Shown in pieces: positions 34,179 through 42,853 of a stretch of 64,000 nucleotides of DNA; the first letter of the stretch is position 1, and the number at the start of each line of letters is the position of its first letter. The position numbers and the translations under genes are program-made. Source of the DNA: Eggerthella lenta DSM 2243 (GTDB taxonomy: Bacteria; Actinomycetota; Coriobacteriia; Coriobacteriales; Eggerthellaceae); contig NC_013204.1 of the NCBI RefSeq assembly GCF_000024265.1, positions 1,972,180 to 2,036,179 on the forward strand, written 5' to 3'. The notes beneath the pieces were generated by a model. That model was not told the DNA's origin, ran no database searches, and saw nothing but the letters and a program-made list of their open reading frames with translations.

Positions 34179-35852
34179 TTAATCCTCGATGCCGTCGTTG
34201 TTCCTGATCAGCTTGCGCTTGATCTTGCCGCCGATGGTCTTGGGCAGCTCGTCGACGAACTCCACGATGCGCGGATACTTGTAGGGCGCCGTCGTGTGCT
34301 TCACGTGGTTCTGCAGCTCGCGCACCAGCTCGTCGGAAGGCTCGTAACCGCGCGCCAACACGACGGTGGCCTTCACCACCTTGCCGCGGATGGGATCGGG
34401 CGCCGCCGTGACGGCGCACTCCACCACGGCGGGATGCTCCACGAGCGCGCTCTCCACCTCGAAGGGCCCGATGCGGTAACCCGAGCACTTGATGACGTCG
34501 TCGTTGCGACCCACGAAGAAACAGTAGCCGTCGGAGTCGCGCCACGCCATGTCGTGCAGGTTGTAGTACTCCCCGCCCACGGCCTCGCGCGTGCGCTCCT
34601 CGTCGCGATAGTACCCCACGAACAGTCCCGGCGGGTACGCCTCCTTGAGCCCCGTCACGCAGATGGCGCCCTCCTCGCCGTCGGGCACCTCGATGCCGTC
34701 GTCGTCCAGCAGCTTGATGTTCAAAAGCGGCGAAGGCTTGCCCATGGAACCCGGACGCGGGTCGACCCACGGGAACGTCGCCAGCAGCACCGGACCCTCG
34801 GTCTGGCCGAAGCCCTCGCGGATCCTCTTGCCCGTCAAACGCTCCCACGCCAACGTGACCTCGGCGTTCAGCGGCTCGCCCGCCGTGGCGAAGTTGTGCA
34901 CGCTCGACAGGTCGTAGGCGCTCACGTCCTCCTGCAGCATGAAGCGGTACATCGTCGGCGGCGCGCAGAACGTGGTCAGCTTGTAGTCCTGGATCTTCTG
35001 CAGCAGCTTCGTGGGCACGAACTTGTCCATGTCGTAGGCGAAGACGGTGGCGCCGGCGATCCACTGGCCGTAGATCTTGCCCCAGCCGAACTTCGCCCAG
35101 CCGCTGTCGGTCACGCTCATGTGCAGCGCGTCCTCTTCCACCTGCTGCCAGTACTTCGCGGTGATGATATGGCCCAACGGGTGGGCGAAGTTGTGGCACA
35201 CCGCTTTCGCCATGCCCGTGGTGCCTGACGTGAAGTAGATGAGCATGATGTCCTTGCTCGTGACGCCCGCCTCGCCCCTCGGGCGCTCGAACTCGTCGGA
35301 CTCGCCCTCGATCAGCTGGTCGAACGGCGTCCAGCCGTCGCGCTCGCCCGCCACGATGATGCGGTTCTCGATGGACGGCGATTCAGGCAGCGCTTCCTCC
35401 ATCTGCCCGCATACGTACTCGTCGTTCACGCAAACGACCGCCTTCACCTGCGCGCTATCGGCACGGTAGACGATGTCCTTCTTCGTCAGCTGCAACGACG
35501 CGGGGATGATGGTGGCGCCCAGCTTGCACAGCGCCACGGCGCACACCCAGTATTCCCAGCGACGGCGCAGGATCATCATGACCACGTCCCCCTTGCCGAT
35601 GCCGAGCTTGCGAAACGCGTTGGCCGCCCGGTTCGACAGCTTCGACAAGTCGTCGAACGTGAAGGTGCGCTCCTCGTCGCGATCGTCGCACCATACGAGC
35701 GCACGCTTCTCGGGATCGACGCGAGCCCACTCGTCCACCACGTCGAAGCCGAAGTTGAACGCCTCGGGCACGTCGATCTTGAAGTTCTCGAAGAAGTCCT
35801 CGTACGAATCGAACTCGATGCGGGGGCAGTATTTTTTCAGGATATGGTTCAC
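34179..35852 (-). CDS. AMP-forming acyl-CoA synthetase (first copy)
   Basis: 557 residues from a GTG at 35852. ANL superfamily adenylating enzyme that activates a carboxylate as CoA thioester. The P-loop-like motif is YFTSGTTGMAKA, with GYYRDEERT, the adenylate-binding DSDGYCFFVGRNDDVIKCSGYRIGPFEVE and the catalytic Lys in IGGKIKRK. It is preceded by an XRE-cupin regulator gene (12-bp gap). It is a paralogue of 40106-41887. Aryl/branched-chain acids are plausible given the Vor enzyme between the two. Confidence 0.92.
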   Translation of the reverse strand: MNHILKKYCPRIEFDSYEDFFENFKIDVPEAFNFGFDVVDEWARVDPEKRALVWCDDRDEERTFTFDDLSKLSNRAANAFRKLGIGKGDVVMMILRRRWEYWVCAVALCKLGATIIPASLQLTKKDIVYRADSAQVKAVVCVNDEYVCGQMEEALPESPSIENRIIVAGERDGWTPFDQLIEGESDEFERPRGEAGVTSKDIMLIYFTSGTTGMAKAVCHNFAHPLGHIITAKYWQQVEEDALHMSVTDSGWAKFGWGKIYGQWIAGATVFAYDMDKFVPTKLLQKIQDYKLTTFCAPPTMYRFMLQEDVSAYDLSSVHNFATAGEPLNAEVTLAWERLTGKRIREGFGQTEGPVLLATFPWVDPRPGSMGKPSPLLNIKLLDDDGIEVPDGEEGAICVTGLKEAYPPGLFVGYYRDEERTREAVGGEYYNLHDMAWRDSDGYCFFVGRNDDVIKCSGYRIGPFEVESALVEHPAVVECAVTAAPDPIRGKVVKATVVLARGYEPSDELVRELQNHVKHTTAPYKYPRIVEFVDELPKTIGGKIKRKLIRNNDGIED

Positions 35853-35864
35853 GGGCTGTGCTTC

Positions 35865-36416
35865 CTACTCTGCGATGATCGTCACGAATTTTGCAGGGAT
35901 ATCTCCGCCGCAGCGTTGGCCGTGCGGATGCTCCGGATTGAAGTAGATGCTGTCGCCGGCGTTGAGCTCGAACTCCTTGTCCGCCCACGTCACCACGACG
36001 GTGCCCTCGATGACGAGATTGAACTCCTGACCGGTGTGCGTCACGAGCTTCGCGGGCTCGTCGGAAGGATCGAGCACCACGAGCAGCGGCTGCATGATCT
36101 TGCCGGTGTAGCGCCACGCAAGATCCTCGAAGTGGTATCCCGGATAACGGTCGACCTCGCGCCCTTCGCCCCAGCGCACCACCTGGTACGTGTCGAGCTT
36201 GGCCGCGGTGCCCGTGAGGATCTCCGTGAACTCCACGCCGAAGTGGTGCGCCATGTGGTAGATGGCCGAAATGGGCACGTCGTCGCCGGTTTCCTCCCAG
36301 CGGACATACGTCTCCAGCGGCACTTCCAGCTCGGCCGCCATGTCCTCGCGCGAGACGTCGCACGCCTCGCGCAGACCCTTGATGCGCAGGCCGATCTCGG
36401 CCAGTTCAGCTACCAT
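35865..36416 (-). CDS. XRE-family regulator with cupin domain (first copy)
   Basis: 183 residues. Helix-turn-helix at about 1-60 (IGLRIKGLREACDVSREDMAAELEV) and a C-terminal cupin barrel at about 110-183 (HTGQEFNLVIEGTVVV, LNAGDSIYFNPEHPHG) that may sense a small ligand. It lies directly upstream of, and probably controls, the acyl-CoA synthetase gene. Same architecture as 42015-42596. Confidence 0.9.
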   Translation of the reverse strand: MVAELAEIGLRIKGLREACDVSREDMAAELEVPLETYVRWEETGDDVPISAIYHMAHHFGVEFTEILTGTAAKLDTYQVVRWGEGREVDRYPGYHFEDLAWRYTGKIMQPLLVVLDPSDEPAKLVTHTGQEFNLVIEGTVVVTWADKEFELNAGDSIYFNPEHPHGQRCGGDIPAKFVTIIAE

Positions 36417-36463
36417 GCGAATCCTACACTTTCTAACGCGTACATTTCCAAATCGGTCAGCGA

Positions 36464-36564
36464 GGCTTTCCGTGGTGCCCGAGATTGGCGCGAAAGCCCG
36501 AGGAAGCGTACCTTGGGTACGCGACGAGGGCTTGGAGCGCCAAGATCGAGCGCCACGGAAAGCC
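36464..36564. repeat. Symmetric 101-nt palindrome, possible structured RNA
   Basis: Exactly symmetric about 36514: 49-nt arms and a TTG loop. Helices: GGCTTTCCGTGG (12 bp), TTGGCGC (7), AAGCCC (6) and GCGTACC (7), separated by small internal loops. Placed between the XRE-cupin start and the end of the Vor operon. No encoded protein. Confidence 0.75.
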
Positions 36565-36604
36565 GCCCCCTACGGGGACTAGCTGCGCGTCGCAGCGTCG
36601 AGCA

Positions 36605-36632
36605 GTTCCGACGGCCGGCAGGCCGTCGGAAC
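36605..36632 (-). terminator. Terminator hairpin of the vor operon
   Basis: Perfect 12-bp stem GTTCCGACGGCC/GGCCGTCGGAAC with loop GGCA, beginning three bases past the last vor gene. Confidence 0.65.
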
Positions 36633-36634
36633 GA

Positions 36635-37171
36635 TCATGCGTCGATTCCCAGTTGCAGGGCTCGTTTGTTCATGTCGAGCATCGCCGCTTTCTTCGCGGG
36701 CACGCACTTCTCGATGGCCTTCCAGAGGGTCTCCTCCTCGCAGAAGCGCGTCTCGGCGAACAGCTTGCCGGCCAGGATGATGTTCGCCAGCTTCTTGAAG
36801 CCGGCCTCCTCGGCCATGGCCGTCGCGGGGATGGCGCACATGCGCACGCCCTCGATCTCGGGGATGCGCTGGACGAGCGTGGAGTCGGCCACCACGATGC
36901 CGCCCTCGGCCACGCTGCGCTCGAACTTGTCGAGGGACGGCTGGTTCATGGCAACGAGCACGTCGGGGGCGAGCACGAGCGGGCTTCCGATGGGATCGTC
37001 GGACAGGCACACGCTGCAGTTGGCGGTGCCGCCGCGCATCTCGGGGCCGTAGGAAGGCAGCCACGACACCTCGCGATCCTCCAGCAGACCGGCATAGGCG
37101 ATCAGCTTGCCGGCGAACAGCACGCCTTGGCCGCCGAAGCCGGCCAGCACCATGTTGACGGAACGGCTCAT
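36635..37171 (-). CDS. vorC: 2-oxoacid:ferredoxin oxidoreductase gamma subunit
   Basis: 178 residues. Begins VNMVLAGFGGQGVLFAGKLIAYAG, the signature of gamma subunits of the POR/VOR/KOR family. AAGGAGG ribosome site. It overlaps the beta subunit by four bases and ends the delta-alpha-beta-gamma set that oxidatively decarboxylates 2-oxoacids to acyl-CoA and reduces ferredoxin. Assignment to branched-chain 2-oxoacids rests on resemblance to VorB-type sets and gene order and is less sure than the family. Confidence 0.88.
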   Translation of the reverse strand: MSRSVNMVLAGFGGQGVLFAGKLIAYAGLLEDREVSWLPSYGPEMRGGTANCSVCLSDDPIGSPLVLAPDVLVAMNQPSLDKFERSVAEGGIVVADSTLVQRIPEIEGVRMCAIPATAMAEEAGFKKLANIILAGKLFAETRFCEEETLWKAIEKCVPAKKAAMLDMNKRALQLGIDA

Positions 37172-38016
37172 CGTGCGCCTCCTTCCACCTGCGGGTCGGG
37201 GTGCGCGATGGGGCAGGCGGCGTTGCGAGCCGAAGCCGCCTCGGCCGCGTTCGCGTGGCCCTCGGCCACCACGTCCTTGTACACGCCCAAGGGATAGTAC
37301 GGCAGCATGTTCTCGTTCATCCAGGCGAATGCGTCCTGCGGCGTCATGCCCCAGTTCGTCGGGCACGTGCCCACGATCTCGACGAGCGAGTAGCCGCGCT
37401 TGTCGATCTGGGTCTGGAACGCTTTCTTGATGGCCTTCTTCGCCTTGCGCACGTTCTTCGGGCAGTCGACGGTGACGCGCTCGAGGTACGCCACGCCGTC
37501 GAGCGAGCTCAGAAGCTCGCACACGCGGATGGGGAAGCCGGCCGTCTCGGTGTTGCGGCCGTAGGGAGAGGTCTGGGTCACCTGGTTCGGCAGGCTCGTG
37601 GGAGCCATTTGGCCGCCGGTCATGCCGTAGATAGCGTTGTTCACGAATACGACGGTGATGTTCTCGCCGCGCGTGGCCGCATGAACCGTCTCGGCCATGC
37701 CGATGGACGCCAGGTCGCCGTCGCCCTGGTAGGCGAACACGACGCCGTCGGGCAGCGCGCGCTTCACGGCGGTGGCCACCGCCGGCGCACGGCCGTGCGC
37801 GGCCTCGATCATGTCGCAGCCGTAGAAGTCGTAGGACGTGACGGTGCAGCCGACGGGCGCGATGCCCACGGTGGAGCCTTCCACGTCCAGCTCGTCGAGG
37901 CACTCGGCCACAAGACGGTTGACGATGCCGTGGGAGCACCCAGGACAATAGTTGGCGACGACGGGCAGGAGCGCATGGGGTCGCTCGAACACGACTTTCA
38001 TTTCCTTGTCGGCCAT
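37168..38016 (-). CDS. vorA: 2-oxoacid:ferredoxin oxidoreductase beta subunit (thiamine diphosphate)
   Basis: 282 residues. CPGCSHG at the N-terminus gives the proximal cluster cysteines. The ThDP/Mg motif runs GDGDLASIGM to VNNAIYGMTGGQ. Four-base overlap with the gamma subunit and three-base gap from the alpha subunit. Confidence 0.9.
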   Translation of the reverse strand: MADKEMKVVFERPHALLPVVANYCPGCSHGIVNRLVAECLDELDVEGSTVGIAPVGCTVTSYDFYGCDMIEAAHGRAPAVATAVKRALPDGVVFAYQGDGDLASIGMAETVHAATRGENITVVFVNNAIYGMTGGQMAPTSLPNQVTQTSPYGRNTETAGFPIRVCELLSSLDGVAYLERVTVDCPKNVRKAKKAIKKAFQTQIDKRGYSLVEIVGTCPTNWGMTPQDAFAWMNENMLPYYPLGVYKDVVAEGHANAAEAASARNAACPIAHPDPQVEGGAR

Positions 38017-38019
38017 GGC

Positions 38020-39102
38020 CTACTCCCCTCCTTTCGCGGATGCGGCGATTGCTTCGTTCATGGCTTCCAGCTTGGCCAGCACCTCCACCGGCGTCGGGAT
38101 GACGCCGCCGGTGCGGCCGTAGAAGTCCACCGGGCGGCGGCCGGCCACGGTCAGGCGCACGTCGTCCACCATCTGGCCCATGTTCATCTCCACCGACAGG
38201 TAGGCCTTCGCCTGAGGGATGGTGGCCTCGATGGCGTCCACGGGGAACGGCCACAGGGTGATGGGGCGGACGAGGCCGGCTTTGACGCCTTTCTCGCGAG
38301 CCGCGACCACCGCGCTGCGCGCCACGCGGGCGCTCGCGCCGAACGCGACCACCACGATGTCGGCGTCGTCGGTCATGAACGCCTCGGCGCGCTGCTCGTC
38401 GCGCTCGATGGCGGCGTAGCGCTCGTAGCGCTCCACGTTGAGGTTCTCCAGGGCCTCGGCGGTGAGGTACAGCGAGTTCACCACGTTATGGGGGCGCTGG
38501 TGCTTGTGGCCGCATGCGGCCCAGGGCTTCTCGGGCAGCGAGTCGACGGGCTCGGGCATGACCACGGGCTCCATCATCTGCCCCAGCATGCCGTCGGCCA
38601 GGATCATGACGGGCGTGCGGTACTTGTCGGCCACGTCGAACGCGTTGTACACGTAGTCGGCCATCTCCTGCACGGTGGACGGAGCGTACACCACCACGCG
38701 GAAGTCGCCGTGGCCGAGCGCGCGCGTGGCCTGCCAGTAGTCGGCCTGAGACGGCTGGATGCCGCCGAGGCCCGGGCCGCCGCGCTGCACGTTGATGATG
38801 ACGCCCGGCAGGTCGGCGCCGGCCATGTAGGAGATGCCCTCGCCCTTGAGCGAGATGCCCGGCGACGAGGACGACGTCATGACGCGCGCGCCGGCCGCAG
38901 CCGCCCCGTACACCATGTTGATGGCCGCGATCTCGCTTTCAGCCTGCAAGAACGTGCCGCCGACCTTCTCCATGCGCTTGGACATGTAGGCCGCAAGCTC
39001 GGTCTGCGGCGTGATGGGGTATCCGAAGAAGAAGCGGCAGCCGGCGCGCAGGGCGCTCTCCGCCAAAGCCTCGTTACCCTTCATGAGCACTTTCTCTGCC
39101 AT
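38020..39102 (-). CDS. vorB: 2-oxoacid:ferredoxin oxidoreductase alpha subunit
   Basis: 360 residues. Has KGNEALAESALRAGCRFFFGYPITPQTEL, the CoA/ThDP-binding start of VorB/KorA alpha subunits, and a C-terminal transketolase-like segment (VRPITLWPFPVDAI). It follows the small ferredoxin subunit by three bases. The predicted product is acyl-CoA from a branched-chain or aryl 2-oxoacid. Confidence 0.9.
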   Translation of the reverse strand: MAEKVLMKGNEALAESALRAGCRFFFGYPITPQTELAAYMSKRMEKVGGTFLQAESEIAAINMVYGAAAAGARVMTSSSSPGISLKGEGISYMAGADLPGVIINVQRGGPGLGGIQPSQADYWQATRALGHGDFRVVVYAPSTVQEMADYVYNAFDVADKYRTPVMILADGMLGQMMEPVVMPEPVDSLPEKPWAACGHKHQRPHNVVNSLYLTAEALENLNVERYERYAAIERDEQRAEAFMTDDADIVVVAFGASARVARSAVVAAREKGVKAGLVRPITLWPFPVDAIEATIPQAKAYLSVEMNMGQMVDDVRLTVAGRRPVDFYGRTGGVIPTPVEVLAKLEAMNEAIAASAKGGE

Positions 39103-39105
39103 GGT

Positions 39106-39312
39106 CTACCTCTCTACCGTGATCGCAACGTCAGGGCACATGACCGCGCAGGACATGCATCCCGTGCACGCGTCCAGGTCGGTGCAGTACGCGGGATGGT
39201 AGCCCTTCACGGTGATCTTGTCGCGGTCGAGCGCCATGATCTGCTCGGGGCACGCGTCGACGCACAGGCCGCACCCCTTGCAGAAGGAGTCGTCTACGCT
39301 GATTCTCGCCAT
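39106..39312 (-). CDS. vorD: Ferredoxin (delta) subunit of the 2-oxoacid oxidoreductase
   Basis: 68 residues with two clusters: FCKGCGLCVDACPE and ACTGCMSCAVMCPD. Start ATG at 39312 (GGAAGGCGG upstream). First gene of the vor set, 71 bp after the ParA-like ATPase gene. Confidence 0.92.
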   Translation of the reverse strand: MARISVDDSFCKGCGLCVDACPEQIMALDRDKITVKGYHPAYCTDLDACTGCMSCAVMCPDVAITVER

Positions 39313-39348
39313 GATCCGCCTTCCTCGTCTCGTCCGAATGCATAAACG

Positions 39349-39368
39349 GCCGGACTGGAGCGTCCGGC
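39349..39368 (-). terminator. Small hairpin between the ATPase gene and vorD
   Basis: GCCGGAC/GTCCGGC with a 6-nt loop and only a short T-run after it; a weak terminator or processing site at best. Confidence 0.3.
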
Positions 39369-39383
39369 GCGCAGCTCTCTTGT

Positions 39384-40109
39384 CTATTCCCAGGGAGTTC
39401 TTACATATACTTGCACAGGATAGTACGTTTGCCGATCCCCATTCGGCGCGCGGTGGGTAGTTTCCCGGTCGGCGACCTGGCGCGCCGCCGCAGCGGGCAC
39501 CGTGGTGCATGCCAAGGGCAGCCCGGCCGCTTGCGCAACCGCTTGCGCGAACGGCAGGCCCTGCTCCACGACCTGGGCGTCGGTGTCGTGCTGCAGGTGC
39601 GTGTTGTTCACGACGCACGTGGCCCGCAAGTGCGATTTCGCCTCGATCTCGCGCAGCACCTCCACCGCCTCGGCCGGCTCCTGCGTGAGGTTGCGGTTGC
39701 GGTTCACCACGTACAGCATCTCGTAGGGAGCCTGCTCGACCGTGCGCGCGAAGCGCCCGAGCGCCGTGGCGCCCGCATCGTCGCCGCCCGCATCGATCAC
39801 CACGAAGGGACGCTCGTCGCCGTCGCGCCAGGCTCGCTGGGCGCCGTCGATGGCCGGCTCGATGGTGCCGGACAAGCTGGGTCCGTCCACGTTCGTGCCC
39901 GCGAACACGGGCGCGACCAAACGGATGCCGCGCTCGTCGAGCAGCGCGCGGTAGTCGCTGGAGCGGAAGAAGGGGTTCACCACGTCGAGGTCGATCACCG
40001 TGACCGCGCGTCCCCCCGCAGCCGCGTCGAGCGCAATGTTGAGCGTCAGGTTCGTCTTGCCCACGCCGTAGTGCCCGCACACCACGGCCACGGGCGCATC
40101 CATCATCAT
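39384..40109 (-). CDS. ParA/CooC-like P-loop ATPase
   Basis: 241 residues. Deviant Walker A GHYGVGKTNLT (about 12-22), VIDLDVVNPFF, and FVVIDAGGDDAG as Walker B region. It starts at the first of three ATG codons (40109), overlapping the acyl-CoA synthetase stop by four bases. SIMIBI-class ATPases of this type act in metal insertion, cofactor assembly or partitioning. Its position between the ligase and Vor genes suggests a maturation or assembly role for these enzymes, which is inference. Confidence 0.8.
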   Translation of the reverse strand: MMMDAPVAVVCGHYGVGKTNLTLNIALDAAAGGRAVTVIDLDVVNPFFRSSDYRALLDERGIRLVAPVFAGTNVDGPSLSGTIEPAIDGAQRAWRDGDERPFVVIDAGGDDAGATALGRFARTVEQAPYEMLYVVNRNRNLTQEPAEAVEVLREIEAKSHLRATCVVNNTHLQHDTDAQVVEQGLPFAQAVAQAAGLPLACTTVPAAAARQVADRETTHRAPNGDRQTYYPVQVYVRTPWE

Positions 40110-41887
40110 ACGAGGCCTTCCAGAGCTTTCGCCGCCTCGTCCGACTCGCGGATGGCTGCGCGGCGGATCTTGCCGTTCACGGTCTTGGGCAGCGCGTCCA
40201 CGTACTCCACGATGCGGGGGTACTTGTACGGCGCGGTCTTGTGCTTCACCCAGGTCTGCAGCTCGCGTGTCAGCTCGGAGGAACCCTCGAAACCCTCGGC
40301 CAAAACGACGGTGGCCTTCACGGCCTTGCCGCGCGTGGGGTCGGGCACGCCGGTGACGGCGCACTCGCGCACCGCCTCGTGTTCCAGAAGCACGCTCTCG
40401 ATCTCGAAGGGGCCGATGCGGTAGCCGCTCGATTTGATGACGTCGTCGTTGCGCCCGACGTACCAGAAGTAGCCGTCCTCGTCGCACCACGCGGTATCGC
40501 CGGTGTGGTACCAGCCGCACGTCATGGCGGCCGCGGTCTTCTCGGGGTCGCGGTAGTATTCCAGCATGATGCCGGCAGCCTTCTCGTGGATGTCGATGCA
40601 CACCTCGCCCGTCTCGCCCACGGCGCAGCGGGTGCCGTCGTCGCGCTGGATCTCAACGTTGTACAGCGGCACCGGCTTGCCCATGGAGCCGGGTCGCGGA
40701 GTGGAGTTCGTCAGGTTCGCGATGGTCAGCGGCGTCTCGGTCTGCCCGAAGCCCTCGTAGATGGTGAGCCCCGTGTGCTCCTTCCAGAAATCGAACAGAT
40801 CGGGATTCAAGGCCTCCCCCGCCGTCGTGGAGTACTGGAGCGAGCTCAGATCGTAGGCGTCGACGTTCTCGGTCATCATCATGCGGTACATCGTGGGCGG
40901 GCAGCACAGCGTGGTGATGCGGTGCTCGCCGATGAGCGACAGGATCTCGGAGGGGTGGAAGCGGTCGAAGTCGTACGTGAACACGCACGCCTCCATAAGC
41001 CACTGGCCGTAGTACTTGCCCCATACCGCCTTGCCCCAGCCCGTGTCGGCGATGGTGAAGTGCAGGCCGTCGGGATCCACGTTGTGCCAATGCTTCGCCG
41101 TGACGAGATGCGCGATGGCGTACTCGGAATCGTGCAGCACCATTTTGGGGTTGCCCGACGTGCCGGACGAGAAGTACATGAGCATAGGGTCGGCCGCCGC
41201 CGTCTCACGGCGCTCGAAGTCCTCGGACGCGGCGCGCACGCACGTGTTGAAGTCGAGCCAGCCGGCGCGCTCGACGCCCGCCGCGCACACGCCTTCCGGC
41301 CCCGACAGCGCCTCGCCCAGCGGCAGGCCGTCGTCGGGGAACACGAGGTTGCCGTCGGCGTCCTCGGGCGTGAGGCCGCCGCCCGCGCCGTTCACGAGGA
41401 TGCGGCGCTCAAGCGTGGGGCACGCGTCGGCCACGCGGTCGCACACCTCGGCGATGTCGCCGAGCGATGTGGCGATGACGGCCTTGACGGACGCGCCGTT
41501 CAGGCGGTATTCCAGGTCGTGTTCCTTGAGCATGAAGGTGGCGGGAACCATGACGGCGCCCAGCTTCGCCAGCGCGGTGGCCACGAACCAGAACTGGTAG
41601 TGGCGCCGCAGGATGACCATGACCATGTCGCCGCGGCCGATGCCCTGCTCGGCCAGGAAGTTCGCGGTCTTGTCCGACCAGCGCTTCATATCGGCGAACG
41701 TGAACACGTGGTTCTCGCCCTCGGGGTTGCACCACACCATGGCGCGGCGGTCGGGGTCGTTCACGGCGATGTCGTCGACCACGTCGTAGCCGAAGTTGAA
41801 GCTTGCCGGACAGCTCACCTCGAACGAGGAAAGCACGCCGTCCTCGTCGTAGGCCTCGTTCACGTAGCGGAGGTTGATGTTTCTCAT
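40106..41887 (-). CDS. AMP-forming acyl-CoA synthetase (second copy)
   Basis: 593 residues. Adenylation motif YFSSGTSGNPKM, GFGQTE, and YFWYVGRNDDVIKSSGYRIGPFEIE; the late catalytic Lys is in VNGKIRR. Clear paralogue of 34179-35852, with an insertion of about 30 residues around 180-230. It is coupled to the ATPase gene and lies 127 bp downstream of the second XRE-cupin gene. Probably activates or salvages the acids linked to the Vor enzyme. Confidence 0.92.
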   Translation of the reverse strand: MRNINLRYVNEAYDEDGVLSSFEVSCPASFNFGYDVVDDIAVNDPDRRAMVWCNPEGENHVFTFADMKRWSDKTANFLAEQGIGRGDMVMVILRRHYQFWFVATALAKLGAVMVPATFMLKEHDLEYRLNGASVKAVIATSLGDIAEVCDRVADACPTLERRILVNGAGGGLTPEDADGNLVFPDDGLPLGEALSGPEGVCAAGVERAGWLDFNTCVRAASEDFERRETAAADPMLMYFSSGTSGNPKMVLHDSEYAIAHLVTAKHWHNVDPDGLHFTIADTGWGKAVWGKYYGQWLMEACVFTYDFDRFHPSEILSLIGEHRITTLCCPPTMYRMMMTENVDAYDLSSLQYSTTAGEALNPDLFDFWKEHTGLTIYEGFGQTETPLTIANLTNSTPRPGSMGKPVPLYNVEIQRDDGTRCAVGETGEVCIDIHEKAAGIMLEYYRDPEKTAAAMTCGWYHTGDTAWCDEDGYFWYVGRNDDVIKSSGYRIGPFEIESVLLEHEAVRECAVTGVPDPTRGKAVKATVVLAEGFEGSSELTRELQTWVKHKTAPYKYPRIVEYVDALPKTVNGKIRRAAIRESDEAAKALEGLV

Positions 41888-42014
41888 AATGGTGTCTTTC
41901 TCGGAAGATCGATGCAGCGGAAGGATCCGCCGCGAGACGGATGGGATCATCGGATGCGGGGCGCATACGCTGGGGGCTTGTTCGGCTTCTCGCCGCCTGC
42001 CCGGGGCGCTGCGC

Positions 42015-42596
42015 CTAGATAATCTCCCCGTTCGGCTTCATGACCACCGCGAGGAACGTGCACGGCTCTCCGCCTGTGGCGATCATGCCGTGGCCGCGGC
42101 TGGAATCGTACATGAGAAGGTCGCCTGCCTCGAGCTCTTCGATATGATCCTCGTAGGCGAAGCGCATGCGGCCGGAGATGATGTAGTCGAGCTCCTGGCC
42201 CTTATGGTAGGAAAGGTGGATGGGCGCGTCCTGCTCTTCCTCGAGGTACGGCGCCGTCACCAGGAAGGGCTCGGCCAGCTTGTTCTTGAAATGAGGAGCC
42301 TTGTGCAGGTACTCGAAGCCCGCACGGCGCTTGATGGACAGGCCCTCGGCGGCGCGGGTCAACGAATAGCCCGACAGATGCGGATCCTCGCCGGTCAGAA
42401 GCTCGATGACGTCGACGCCCAGACGCTGCGCGCACTTGTAGAGGAACGTGAACGACAGATCCTGCTGCCCCGACTCCTGTGCGGCGTACTCGGCCACCGA
42501 GCGCCCCGTCGCGTCGGCCATCTCCTGCATGGTGATATCGAGGTCTTCGCGCAGCGCCCGAATTCGCCCAGCCACCTCTTCGATGTTCGGCTCCAT
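42015..42596 (-). CDS. XRE-family regulator with cupin domain (second copy)
   Basis: 193 residues. HTH at 1-65 (IRALREDLDITMQEMADATGR), linker, then cupin (YHKGQELDYIISGRMRF, LEAGDLLMYDSSRGHGM). AAGGAGG before the ATG. The promoter region carries a tandem TGGTATA repeat that could be its operator. It likely controls the ligase-ATPase-vor unit. Confidence 0.9.
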   Translation of the reverse strand: MEPNIEEVAGRIRALREDLDITMQEMADATGRSVAEYAAQESGQQDLSFTFLYKCAQRLGVDVIELLTGEDPHLSGYSLTRAAEGLSIKRRAGFEYLHKAPHFKNKLAEPFLVTAPYLEEEQDAPIHLSYHKGQELDYIISGRMRFAYEDHIEELEAGDLLMYDSSRGHGMIATGGEPCTFLAVVMKPNGEII

Positions 42597-42614
42597 GCTC
42601 GCTTGACCTCCTTC

Positions 42615-42632
42615 TGGTATATCGTTGGTATA
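42615..42632. promoter_or_regulatory. Tandem TGGTATA sites upstream of the XRE-cupin gene
   Basis: TGGTATA twice, 11 bp apart (42615-42621, 42626-42632), over a minus-strand promoter candidate TTGCTA-17 bp-TATACC. One-turn spacing suggests cooperative binding on one DNA face. Confidence 0.4.
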
Positions 42633-42727
42633 AAAGTTTACTTATTGTATAGCAAACCGCTTCGATTCAGGGGAGGACGAAACCATTTGGAAACAAAAAA
42701 GCGGCCCGATGGCGGCGGCGACCCAAG

Positions 42728-42849
42728 TTGTCATCCTGAGCGGAGCAGCGACGCTGCGTAATCGAAGGATCCCGTGCGGCGGTAGCCGGAAGCGCCCCGG
42801 CCGATGCCGCACGGAATCCTTCGATTACGGCCTACGCCCAGGATGACAA
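42728..42849. repeat. GTCATCCTGAGCG repeat, copy 3
   Basis: Starts TTGTCATCCTGAGCG, ends CCAGGATGACAA. Inner arms AATCGAAGGATCCCGTGCGGC and the matching GCCGCACGGAATCCTTCGATT pair. The ends match copy 1; the middle differs. Confidence 0.8.
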
Positions 42850-42853
42850 TCTC

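Noticed and set aside
34179-42596. Tandem duplication of the whole ligase-regulator block by a mobile element
   Set aside because: The two ligases differ throughout and no flanking repeats or transposase were seen; an old duplication is more likely.
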